A DNA stretch of 64,000 nt from contig NC_092679.1 in assembly GCF_964355755.1 (NCBI RefSeq), forward strand, positions 11,772,932-11,836,931, given 5' to 3'. The position numbers were made by a program, and so were the translations under genes. Shown piece after piece: positions 1 to 9,486 of this stretch (position 1 is its first letter; each line of letters opens with the position of its first letter). The stretch is from Antedon mediterranea (taxonomy: Eukaryota; Echinodermata; Crinoidea; Comatulida; Antedonidae). The notes under the pieces were generated by a model, which did no database searches, had not been told where the DNA came from, and worked only from the letters and a program-made list of their open reading frames with translations.

Positions 1-655
1 TAGTCTGTTATAGGTCATTTTGTATTGCTTACAATGTGCTAAATCATAATTATAACATTGGTTGCTGGTGGTATCAACAATATCTAAGCTAGGCCAGTTG
101 GGGGAATGGAGTCTCTAGTCGAACTTTAGAGGGGTCTGCCAGGGTCAAGGCAGTGTACAGATAGTTTGTAATAGGTCATTTGGTGATTGCTTACAATGTG
201 CTAAATCATATAACATTGGTTGCTGGTGGTATCTACAATATCTAAGCTGGGTTAGTTGGGGGAAGGGGGGCCTCTAGTCTAACTTTAGGGTGTCTGGCAC
301 TTGCGGTGCAGCAGACAATTAGTCTGTTGTTATCCATTTAGTATTGTATGAACACAACTTGTTCGTTTGGAATTGATTTTGAGTGGTACCTCACTCATCT
401 ATGCTAACCCCATTTTAGGCCCTCCCTCGGGGGGTCTGGCGGGCCTTTTGCAGCAGAGAAAAAGTCTGTCGTTTGTGATACTATTATAAGGATGCCAATG
501 GGCATCCCATGGTGGTAAAATTGGGTGGTATCTCTCTCATCTAACCTGTGCCGATTTTTTAGCACGTTTCGGGGTCCCCCCGGTCTAGACGCAGCAGGGG
601 GTACCCGGCAGACTCCCATTTTCATTCACTTCAAGTGACCCCCAACACACTCAAA
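1..655. repeat. Degenerate tandem repeat, about 4-5 units of 140-195 bp
   Basis: Units start near 1, 162, 320, 462 and 656. Each opens with a form of tagtctgt and contains a block like ggtatc..atctaagc/atctaacc. The first two units are close to each other, both containing gcttacaatgtgctaaatca; later ones have drifted. No coding potential is evident. The array abuts the 3' end of the LINE that follows, and the motif ggtacctagctcatctaacc recurs at about 670, so the LINE may have inserted into the array. Unit boundaries are approximate. Confidence 0.6.
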
Positions 656-704
656 TAGTCAGATATTGGTACCTAGCTCATCTAACCAAATGTCTCTGGG
701 CTGC

Positions 705-3500
705 CGGTCTATATTATAATTGTGAACTTCGTGATTAAATTTGAAAAGATGAGATGAAGGAGAATCAGCTGTCAAAGAGTCATAAATAAATTACATTTGT
801 TGAAAAAGATTGATATCAGCTAATTTAAGAAAATTATGTACGGAAAAAATAGGGGAAGTATGAGAAAGACGATTCGAATGGGTAATTAGCCTAATGGCCT
901 TTTTTTGTAAAATAATAAGTCTATCTATAGATGTCTGGTAATTATTAGCCCAAACAATATTGCAATAATTTAAGTAGTGCAAAATAAGAGAGCAATATAA
1001 TAAACGCAAAATTGTTAAAGGGATATAGTGAGAAAGCCTATAGATAATTCCTATATTTTTTTAAACCTTCGAAGCGACCGAATCAATATGACATTTCCAT
1101 GTTAATTTAGAGTCAAGAAAAACTCCAAGAAACTGGACGGTATCAGTGAGAGGAATATTAATATTATTTAACAAAATTAAGTTATTTCCAAGAATGAAGG
1201 ATTTGTTAGGACTGTGAAAAATAATAGCACTGCATTTTTTAAAGTTTACCGAAAGTTTATTAGCTGAAAAATATTTTAAAACAGACTTAAGTTTGTTATT
1301 AACAACATCAAATAGTGTATTAATGTCACTATGCGAATATAAAATAGTGGTGTCATCAGCATATAAGAAAGACGAGAGAATAGAGGAATTATAAAAATCA
1401 TTAATATAAATTATGAATAATAGAGGGCCAAGCAATGACCCTTGTGGAACGCCACACGAGATGGATCGGAAATCCGATGTATTATTATTGAATTTTGTGC
1501 ACTGAGTGCGGTCAAGAAGATAGCTCTTGAATAAATCAAGTGCAATCCCTCTAACGCCATAGTGAGAAAGCCTAGATAACAAGATGTTGTGGTCAATGGT
1601 GTCAAAAGCTTTCGATAAATCAATCAAAATTCCCATGGATAATTTATTTTCTTCAAAAGCATCTAAAATATAGTTAGTCAGCTCAATAAGTGCCATTGAG
1701 GTGGAGTAGCCTTTTCTAAATCCAAACTGATGCTGAAAGAGGACATTATTCTTTTGAAGAAAGGAATAAGTTCGATCATATATAATGCGTTCAAATAATT
1801 TCGAAAAAATAGAGAGAATGGAAATAGGGCGGAAGTTGCTGATTTCAGAGGTGTTACCGGGAGTTACAATAGCGCGCTTTAATTTGTCTGGAAAAATACC
1901 GCGTGAAATCGAAGAATTAAAGATATGACAAAGGGGTTTGGAAATAAAATATGCAGATTGTTTAATAACAAAAGTATTAAATCCATCTAAACCAGGAGCT
2001 TTGTTGTTGCCAAATGAGGAAATAATTTTGAGAATTTCATTTTCATCAACTGGGTTTATAAATAGAGACTGCGCAACGGAATTGGGTAAATAGTCAGTAA
2101 TACTAATATTGCGATCATGTGGAATTTTACTGGCAAGTGTGGGTCCAATGTCAACAAAAAAGTCATTAAAGCTATTAGCAATAATCTTTGGATCGCTAGT
2201 TAAGGTGCCATTACAATTAATACGTTTTACATTGTTGCTTTTGCTGGGAGTAGTATGAAGTACATTTCTAATTGCAGACCAAGTTTTTTTAATATTGTGT
2301 TGATGTTTGGTGAAGAGCTTAAGAAAGTAATCAGATTTTGAAGAGCGAATTATAGTAATGAGCAAATTACGATATCGTTTAAACATCGTTTTATTCTTAG
2401 ACGTTGAGTTTTTTAAAAATCTGGAATAAAGTTTTTGCTTGTGCTTAATCGATTTAAGAATGCTACTTGTAACCCAGGGCTGGATATTTACATTCTTTTT
2501 TAATTTGGACTTAAAAGGAAAACAGGTATTATAAATGTCATTTAAAGATGTTTCAAATAAGTTGTAAGCTGAATTTGGATCATTATTGGAAATAACATGA
2601 TCCCATGACGTTAAATAAAGTTTTAATTTAAATTTGTTAATATTTTCGGGACTGAAATTTCTAGAGGGTGGAAGTTCATGATTATTATATTGTTTATCAA
2701 TTGGAGTGTAAACAATATAAAACACAGGAAGATGATCGGTAGCATCGCAGAAGAAAGCTCCACTTAGATTTTCATATCGAAATTCGTTTGTATGAATATG
2801 ATCTAGGAGGGTTGCCGTTGTATCGGTCATTCTAGTAGGTCTGTGAAAAAGAGGTAGAAATGAGTTGCTAAAAAGAGAATTCATAAACATATTAACACGA
2901 TTATCATACTGGTATTGGATTAAATCGATATTAAAGTCTCCGAGTAAGTAAACAGATTTCTTTTCACCATTTAATTTAATTAATATATCATCAAACAAAT
3001 CAGAAAAATAATTAAAATCAAGACTACCAGCTCTATAAATACAACCGATAATAATATTAGATTGGGAGGATTGTTCAATTTCGATAAAGGTAGAATCACA
3101 AACAGATTCAGGCATGCTGACATCATGTCGAACTTTAAATTAAAGATGTTCGTGGACATATATACCAACACCACCGCCGCGCTTAAGTTCTCTGTTTTTA
3201 GAAACAAAAGCGTAATTTGGATTATCAGTGTCAAGCCATGTTTCACTACTTGCAATGATATCAAAAGTAAAATTAATGGATTTAAGAAACGTACATATAG
3301 AATCAATGTTACGTTGTAAGCTTCTAGAGTGTATCATTGATAGACAATTATTTCTATCAATATTTTTAGTTGCATTTATAAAATCATCAGAGTGGTAGTA
3401 TTTAGAAATAATTTTATTGGTGTAAAATTGATTATCAGGATCTCTTTCAGAATTTAAATTTTCAGCGTTCGAGAAGGGGTTAAATACAATATCATCATGC
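705..3500 (-). mobile_element. Non-LTR retrotransposon (LINE, CR1/Jockey-like), endonuclease plus reverse transcriptase, two in-frame stops
   Basis: One minus-strand frame runs from about 3500 down to about 705. From its N-terminus it shows an AP-endonuclease domain (SETWLD near 3200, then LLGDFNID near 2930), then a reverse transcriptase with FGFRKGYST, the catalytic LSKAFDTIDH, GVPQGSLLGPLLF and FLYADDTT, then the C-terminal tail with LQKKAIR. In family terms this nicks target DNA and copies the element RNA there. The frame is broken only by a TAA at 3142-3140 inside the endonuclease and a TAA at 1063-1061 after the RT core; a further TAA stands at 790-788 before the last residues. No ORF1 is present. 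The 5' side stops at a junction with Gypsy-like sequence near 3500, so the copy is 5'-truncated or disrupted. It is probably a dead but recent copy. Exact clade is not certain. Confidence 0.9.
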
Positions 3501-3865
3501 GTGCCCCTGGAGGGATGCGTAGGACGAGACGACATAGAACAATTAGACGGAACATTAAACAAGATTCAGGAAGGATGTGTCTCAAAAATCGCAGATGATT
3601 TATACATTGGAGGCAATACACCCCAAGATATTCTTCTCAATTGGCAACGAACACTCTCTGCCTTATCGAAAAATAACCTACGCCTTTCGGCACGAAAGAC
3701 ACACGTCTGCCCTAAAACTACTACCATATTAGGGTTGATATGGTCAAATGGGACATTACGAGCCAGCCCACATAGGATTACAGCACTTACTTCAGTTAAA
3801 CCTCGAGCAACCATTAAAGGATTACGATCATTCGTCGGCGCATATAAGGTTTTAGCCGAGTCCTC
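3500..3865 (+). pseudogene. Ty3/Gypsy-like reverse-transcriptase fragment (palm end and thumb)
   Basis: The plus-strand frame 3501-3923 carries [10 protein letters not shown], the A-D-D catalytic motif of the RT, followed by the connection segment with [12 protein letters not shown] and [11 protein letters not shown] that is usual downstream of Gypsy-type RT cores. Gag, protease and the first half of RT are absent. The match to the family ends near 3865, where the sequence becomes the inverted RNase H-integrase piece of what looks like the same kind of element; the residues after that point are out of context. It is a dead fragment. Family assignment rests on recognised motifs only. Confidence 0.75.
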
Positions 3866-4615
3866 AATGGCATTGTCGAAGTCCAAAGAGAAAAAGTATC
3901 TGCCAACAAGACGTTTCATTTGATGTTTGGATGGATGATGAAAACGGAGATGAACGGCGGTAAGAAGGCCATCGATAACATTACGGGGAACTACAATGCG
4001 GTCTCTAATAGGTTGGAATGGCTGTTTGTCGAGTACGACAAGAAGGCCGTCGCTAGCAACCGTGGCGGATCTTAGGTACCGCTTAACATCAGGAATCTTA
4101 ACCATTTTCTTAGATGGACGGGTTCCTTGTGTGAGGTATGAATGAGTGCGTCTAAGATCAGGACATTCTAATTGTGTGGCTAGCCAAGCTGCACGGTTAG
4201 TAAATGGCATTTTTGAAGTTCCTTCAATCACGTCGGAGACTGTAAATGCCCGCACCACGAAGTCTTCAATCTCTGCGATAAATTTGCAGATTTGGCATGA
4301 TTGGTCCGAACATTCAGGTGAGTTGCGGCTGGCAAAGTCTGTTGGAACGTTAGCAATTCCGGATATGTGTTGAACATCTACCATGTAGCGACTAATTAAT
4401 GATAAGAAGGTAGTGACTCTTGAGCTGGCAGAGGATTCACCACGTTTGTTTGTTTGTTATAGGCCTGGACGCAAGGACGGCTATCGGTGAGTACTTGAGT
4501 GGTGTGCAAAGATTGTATGATATAGGGTGCAAAATGTTGGACAGCTGAGCCAATACATAGTGCTTCTATCTCACATGGTAACCATGTGACCTGGTGTTTT
4601 CGAAGTTTTGCATTG
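3855..4615 (-). pseudogene. Ty3/Gypsy-like RNase H to integrase zinc-binding fragment, inverted relative to its flanks
   Basis: Read on the minus strand from about 4612, the sequence gives RNase H-like segments ([17 protein letters not shown]), a frame break near 4400, then HISGIANVPTDFASRN and the integrase HH zinc-binding start ([15 protein letters not shown]). Reading stops near 3855, before the CC half of the zinc finger. The RT fragment just below and the integrase core above (5090-6040) are on the plus strand, so this middle piece has been inverted, or pieces of different copies have been joined. It cannot encode a working protein. Confidence 0.75.
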
Positions 4616-4624
4616 AAAAAAAAC

Positions 4625-4946
4625 GGAGTGGAGCTGTGGCTTGGTGGTTATGATGCTTGGCTACCAATCTAAGGGTCCTGGGTTCAAGTCCTGTCATATT
4701 ATGTCAGGGTTTTTTTCTCATGACAATTTACAACTCCACTCCCAAAGACTTGATAATAAGTCTTTGTCTATGTAGAGCATCTTGTGTATATGTTTGTCTT
4801 ATATGTTCTAGTGCAGTATTTGGAGAGCCATCTCGATAGTGCTTTGCACTCATGGCAATCCTCAGGGTGCTGCACCGCTGTATTGTCATGTATTGTTGTG
4901 CCTGAAAATTGAATAAAATAAAAAAAATAAAAAAATAAAATAAAAA
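4625..4946 (+). mobile_element. tRNA-derived SINE with A/B boxes and A-rich tail
   Basis: A pol III A-box-like sequence (tgtggcttggtggtta, 4635-4650) is followed about 30 bases later by a clean B box (gggttcaagtcc, 4680-4691), which is normal spacing for a tRNA-derived head. A unique body follows, then an A-rich tail of ataaaa units from about 4907. The body contains the hairpin aagacttgataataagtctt. The element sits between the inverted and forward Gypsy-like fragments. The head does not fold into an obvious full cloverleaf, so this is a SINE and not a tRNA gene. Confidence 0.8.
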
Positions 4947-5070
4947 GACTTGTAATAAGACTTTGTTTATGTAGAGCATCTTGTCTTGTTTGTCTTGTAA
5001 ACCTCTGAGGGTCCCTAATGATCAGCAATAGCTGGATGGATCACCCTCATTAAATATGGTTTTAAAAAAA
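4947..5070 (+). repeat. Second, truncated copy of the SINE body
   Basis: Directly after the A-rich tail the sequence gacttgtaataagactttgt and then tatgtagagcatcttgt repeats the body at 4747-4790. It lacks the tRNA-like head, diverges after about 50 bases and ends near a short A run at about 5065. It is either a truncated tandem copy or the tail of a dimeric insertion. Confidence 0.6.
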
Positions 5071-5089
5071 AGCATTCCACATAGTCTTA

Positions 5090-6040
5090 AACTTCAGTCA
5101 ACATCACCTCTATCGATATCGCCAATTTGTGTTTGTTATCTGTGAAACTGTATCATCATATACTCTATCCTCTCTCATGACTTCGGAAACTCGCGATCAA
5201 CTACGTACTGCCATTGTTACTCTTTGCGCTGAACTAAGACCACTTAGGGACGATAATCTCACTATTCGACAACGCACCAGGTTTCCTCGGATTGGACCAA
5301 GATCCCATCTTAAGAGAACTGGGTATTAAGATTGAATTTGGTAGGGTTAAAAACATTAACAAAAATCTAGTTGCAGAAAACGCAGTCAAAGAACTCGGTG
5401 TTGAATGTCTTAATGTTAATCCTGAAGGAGACTCTTTAACACCTGTCAATCTCGCGATCGCTACTGCTAATTTGAATTCCAGAATTAGACAGGGTGGCCT
5501 ATCTGCACGAGAAATCTGGACTCAGCGGGACCAAATTACTGGACAACAATTGCCTATCGAAAACCGACAGCTCATCCAAGAAAGACATTTTCTCTCCGTT
5601 CAAAATCATGCTGCTAGCTCCAAGTCCAAAGCCCATGGTTCATCCACTCCTGCTTCTACAAATGGGTCTATCAATCTTGGTGATTTGATATTCTTGTATG
5701 GAGACCGAGACAAAACCAAACCTCGTGATAAGTATATGGTGGTAGAAATCTGGGACGACCGCTGTCATACGATGTCCGAATCTCAGATTGCTATCGTGTA
5801 CAACCAACATCATTTTTGCATTCACCTAACGATCGCATTCGAGGTTTACCTAACGACCCAGACTCTGATTCCGACTCACACGTTGACAACACCACTCCAC
5901 CAGTTGCTATAACTACACCGCCTCTCGAATTATCTTCTGACACTCACACTTTTAATGGCAATCCTCAACGTCGTTCTACTAGAAGCAAACAGGCGCCTAG
6001 ATGGCAAAACACTGAAGAATGGATATTAAACCCTTAGACT
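5090..6040 (+). pseudogene. Ty3/Gypsy-like integrase core to polyprotein C-terminus, frameshifted
   Basis: From about 5100 the frame gives integrase-core sequence (LSSLMTSETRD, LCAELRPL). It breaks near 5268 and continues in another frame with APGF, GRVKNINKNLVAENAV and LNSRIRQGGLSAREIW, which fit the end of a retroviral-type integrase core and its C-terminal domain. Near 5813 the frame breaks again and resumes to a typical basic polyprotein end (PQRRSTRSKQAP) with a stop at 6036-6038. At least two frameshifts make it a pseudogene. A polypurine tract follows at 6094-6116, as expected before a 3' LTR. Confidence 0.75.
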
Positions 6041-6093
6041 TTGCATTTGTTTTTAAAATTGGACTTTTATTTTGTTTTTATTTTTATGTTTTT

Positions 6094-6116
6094 GAAAGAA
6101 AGGTGGAAGGAAGAGG
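6094..6116 (+). other. Candidate polypurine tract
   Basis: A 23-base stretch of purines broken by a single T lies 56 bases after the Gypsy-like stop codon. It is followed by TTA then TGTTTGTTG, the expected arrangement of a plus-strand primer directly before a 3' LTR. Confidence 0.5.
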
Positions 6117-6122
6117 TTATGT

Positions 6123-6425
6123 TTGTTGTTGTTGTTAGTTCATTTTTATACTGGGTGACCTCTTCAGTCAAAGACTGATCTCCCAGAGGGCTTAGTTGGT
6201 GATCATTGGCTGTGATGTACTAATACACCGGGGTAACCCTCTACTCGTCTCGAAAGATGTACTAGGTTCTTTAAAGTGCACACGAGCTAGTTGTGTACAC
6301 TGGACCTACGGTTTATAGTCCTTATCCGAGAAGACTCGTTCTACCACCAGAACCATGGAGTGAGTGAGCCTCGAACCCTTATGGCTAGGTAATTATGGTT
6401 CACTGTCTTAACCGCTCGGCCACTC
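6123..6425 (-). mobile_element. tRNA-derived SINE, copy 1 (family shared with about 55 kb)
   Basis: On the minus strand the element starts with a Ser/Leu-like A box (tggccgagcggttaag, complement of 6407-6422) and a B box (gggttcgaggc, complement of 6368-6378). The body includes the complements of ggacctacggtttatagtcc and ccggggtaacccc-like sequence, shared with the copy at 54910-55270. The 3' end appears to be a short CAA-type tail (complement of tttgttgttgttgttag). The 5' end abuts a CACT microsatellite. Confidence 0.75.
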
Positions 6426-6452
6426 ACTCACTCACTCACTCACTCACTCACG
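6420..6452. repeat. CACT microsatellite
   Basis: About eight tandem CACT units lie at the 5' end of the minus-strand SINE; they probably expanded from the SINE's own cactcact edge. Confidence 0.9.
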
Positions 6453-6761
6453 CATTGCGCCATCACACACGTCCTCGTGTGTTATTGTTTGTACAGTGCG
6501 CCACCTTGCGCCTTATCGAGGGACATTGTTTTTCTCTTGAGTTGTTTTGTTCGTGTTATATAGTCGGTTGATATTATATTCGTTTACACTTTAATAAAGT
6601 GTTCATATCTTCATAAAGTAGTAGTGTCTTTATTGCCGCTCCTTCTTTAGATTAAGGTAAGCATCACCTAAGGTAAGCTCAGCATCATTTTCCATTGCAT
6701 TGGTTGAAGACTTTTTTTCAGGCACGTTTAATCAAATAGATTATTATACAAGAGGCCTTCT

Positions 6762-7225
6762 TAAACGTCTTCCTATGACAAAACGGCCTACTGTGTTGCG
6801 GAATAATGTATTAATTATACCAACTAGGATGGTATTTATTTGAATAAACTCCCGGAACACCGCCCCAATAAAACATCAATTAAAATAATTATCGCCCATC
6901 CACATTTATACACACAATATTGTATTAAAATTTATAACACAATTATACTATTTTTAGTAGATTTCATCGGACTGTTATCTGCAATTTACCAAGCAGTTGT
7001 TATTCTTTTTTACCAATTTTTATATCTACAATAAACACTCTACACTGTGAAACAGGTTAGTGAGTAGGTTTAGTTTTACGAATATCAAGCATTTCAATAA
7101 TGGTAACCGACCGAAAACGTCCAGGCCAGAATGTCCTTCTAAAACCTTTTTACCTGAGTCATTATCATTCCGAGAACCATCATCTACTCTTCCTAGAGGA
7201 GGAGCGAGCGAAGCGAGCTCAGCCT
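6762..7225. repeat. Dispersed repeat, copy 1 (intact; empty site for a transposon)
   Basis: This stretch of about 460 bp matches 35866-36087 plus 37764-37995 at high identity, from aaacgtcttcc through ttcctagaggaggagcgagc. In this copy cagttgttattcttttt is uninterrupted, whereas the second copy has 1,676 bp plus a duplicated TTA at that point. No coding frame is convincing. Confidence 0.85.
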
Positions 7226-7237
7226 CTAGTATACATA

Positions 7238-7445
7238 AAGCGTGGTTCTCACTAGCGACGCAACACAAGGACGTAACGCAACGCAAGTGAATTGACCAAT
7301 CACAAGCGATGGCTTATTCACTTGTGATTGCTAACTGTCTATAACTTCGCTTGTCATTGGTTAAGCGTGGTTCCCACTAGCGACGCAACACAAGGACGTA
7401 ACGCAACGCAAGTGAATTGACCAATCACAAGCGATGGCTTATTCA
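7238..7445. repeat. Pair of 83-bp direct repeats with an inverted linker
   Basis: 7238-7320 and 7363-7445 are identical except for one base (ggttctcac versus ggttcccac). The 42-bp linker carries the inverse of part of the unit (cgcttgtcattggtt against aaccaatgacaagcg-like sequence), giving a fold-back structure. It looks like termini of a non-autonomous element. Confidence 0.75.
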
Positions 7446-7450
7446 ATATA

Positions 7451-8238
7451 CAATAGTACGCACTATTAAAAGATAACTTAATAGTACGTTTTTTTGTGTA
7501 CGAAAAACAAAATCTGTTCTCGTTTCGAAAATATTTTTTTTATACTAATGCTTTTGAAATACAACAGCCCCACCGGCTATTTTAAACTATCGCCGCGAAT
7601 TGAATGTTAATGACTGGTATCGCGATGGAAGTACATTTTGGGAGAGATATAATAATGTACTAATTTAGATCAAAATGGCATTTAAATTAGCTTTAGATCG
7701 TTTGTGGGATTTTGATTAATTAATGGGAACATCTCCAAAAGACGTAGAATCGTTGGAAAAAACATAATTAGCCTAGATGAATTCCAGTTGCCTGTCGAAG
7801 TTTCGTATTTGGTAATGTTTTCTTTCAGCTTTGCTAGTAGGCCTAGACTATAGGCCTGTTATTAGTATTAGGCTAGGCATAGGCGTTTTAGCCTTGGTAG
7901 GCCTGTGATTGTTTAGTCGTTTTTTGACATACGGTAATTAACAATACAGTAGGTGTGTTTCTAACTCCATATAAATATAATATGTAATATAGGCCTATTA
8001 TTAAAAATCAAATGTTACTCTTTTAATCAATGCGAATCAAATGTAAGCCTTTGATAGGTCTAGGTACCTTATTTGATTCAAATAACAGGAATCTATTATA
8101 TAAAACAAATAATGAATGTTTTATCATATCATATTCGTGTAATGGTACAAATTATTGCATTTGGTGAATAATGAAATATTATATTTGAACTCAGCTTCTC
8201 CTCGTTGAAACATCACCTCATGCCATCGTTATTTGTAT
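7451..8238. mobile_element. Non-autonomous repeat of about 780 bp with a terminal hairpin, copy 1
   Basis: Aligns along its length with 44440-45206, from caatagtac..cactatt to acctcatgcca..ttatttgta. Shared blocks include gcttttgaaatacaacag, tttagatcgtttgt and aataatgaatgttttgtc-like sequence. The last ~100 bp fold on themselves (tggtgaat.. against ..attcacc-like sequence); the fold is better preserved in the other copy. No open frame is shared by the two copies. No target duplication was identified. Confidence 0.75.
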
Positions 8239-8249
8239 AATAATATTAT

Positions 8250-8600
8250 ATGAATTTTTCGTCTTTTTTCCTTTTTTTGTCTTATGTGGGTTCATCCCAC
8301 TTTTATTTCCCTCATATACATTTTCATATAAATATAGTAATTTGTACATATTTTTTCTAACATTGTATTTTTCTTATCGTCTACATCGTTTACATACATT
8401 TTGTTGTTTTAATTTCTCTATCCATTTTCATTATTCATTTTCTCTTATAATTTATACATATCATCTTTGTTAGTTCTCATACATATTTTCTACATCTATT
8501 TCTTTCTTTATAGGCTACATACATTATCATTTAACACAATTTATGTTTAATAATATATTATTAACTTAGACTATTTCTCCCCCCTCTTTTTAACAGTTTT
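8250..8600 (-). repeat. AT-rich retroelement tail with a small conserved hairpin
   Basis: A T-run-rich stretch contains the hairpin gtgggttcatcccac (8286-8300) followed by ttttattt. The insertion at 12256-12600 has the same arrangement with gtgaggttcactcac at 12272-12286. Orientation is inferred from the poly-T side being an A tail on the minus strand. The rest is low-complexity AT sequence. Confidence 0.45.
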
Positions 8601-8634
8601 ATCTTTTTAAATCTCACAAGAATGTGCATATAGC

Positions 8635-9486
8635 CAAAGAATATATAGGCCTATCACAAGAATGAGTATTCCGTGATTTTTGCATGAGAAATTTGTAACA
8701 GAGAGCTCCAGTGAGTGATGCCCGCCCTCATAAGGGCGGATGTATACATACTAAATAAGACTTGATTTAATAGATATTATACATGCCACATTAAATAGAA
8801 TTATGATACTGGTTTTTGCAATTGTAAACTATTTTATAATACATATTTATTAACAAACTAGTGTACATTCACTTTTACAGACAATTATTTACTAACATGC
8901 TAAGTTTAGTTCACAAAAAAGGCCTAACACAGCAACACCAAAAATCAACGAATCGTTACTCAGCACGGCCTATTCTTTACCATTGCCGTGTACTACTCTA
9001 CGCCCGGTAAATTAAGTATTGTTTTTATGATATAAATTAGTATAAAATACATGTTATTAATAGGACAAAATGTTAAATGTCATTAACATTTATTTGTTTT
9101 ACCAGAAACAAGTTAAATATAGGAATATTACTAAACTATCCTTCGTGAAAACGCGTAAACACCAACACGCCCGGTCACGCTATCGTAGCGCCCGGTTGAT
9201 AAAGCAAACTGTTTATACGGCAGTTTTTACTAAATAAATTGCATAAAACGAACAATTAAATATCCAAATAGTATTTAACATGATGTTGGCATGTAGTTGA
9301 TAACATTTTTTATCATGAAAATACTACCGGTGGTCTGAGCCTTTGATTATTGAAACCGTCACAAAAAGTTGCATACATCCCAGATACATCCACACTTATA
9401 GCGGCGCCCTACCACATGGACAATATTACTGTTACAGGGAAAATCGCGGATTACTCATTCTTGTGATATATATTCTTTGATATAGC
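8635..9486. mobile_element. Non-autonomous DNA element with terminal inverted repeats, about 850 bp
   Basis: The left end (tcacaagaatgagtattccg, 8653-8672) is matched in reverse complement at the right end (cggattactcattcttgtga, 9447-9466). The inverted match continues inward through gatttt and tgtaacag and outward through caaagaatatata. Flanking TA dinucleotides at the core repeat fit a TA target duplication, but the outer similarity makes the exact ends uncertain. Inside is a GC-rich hairpin (ccgccctcataagggcgg). No transposase is encoded. Confidence 0.65.

Larger units (their letters stand above)
6120..6640 (+). repeat. Candidate 3' LTR of the Gypsy-like element, with a SINE inside
   Basis: The stretch starts with TG after the polypurine tract and carries an AATAAA signal near 6592 followed by a T-rich stretch. 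The inner half is occupied by a minus-strand SINE (about 6123-6425), so only 6453-6640 looks like LTR sequence proper. No partner LTR lies in the window and no target duplication was found, so both ends are uncertain. Confidence 0.35.

Noticed and set aside
3501-3923. Single 140-codon plus-strand gene
   Set aside because: Only about 3500-3865 matches an RT; the end reads through antisense of the inverted integrase piece.
4635-4705. Functional tRNA gene
   Set aside because: A and B boxes are present but no cloverleaf acceptor stem was found, and the unit continues into a SINE body and A-rich tail.
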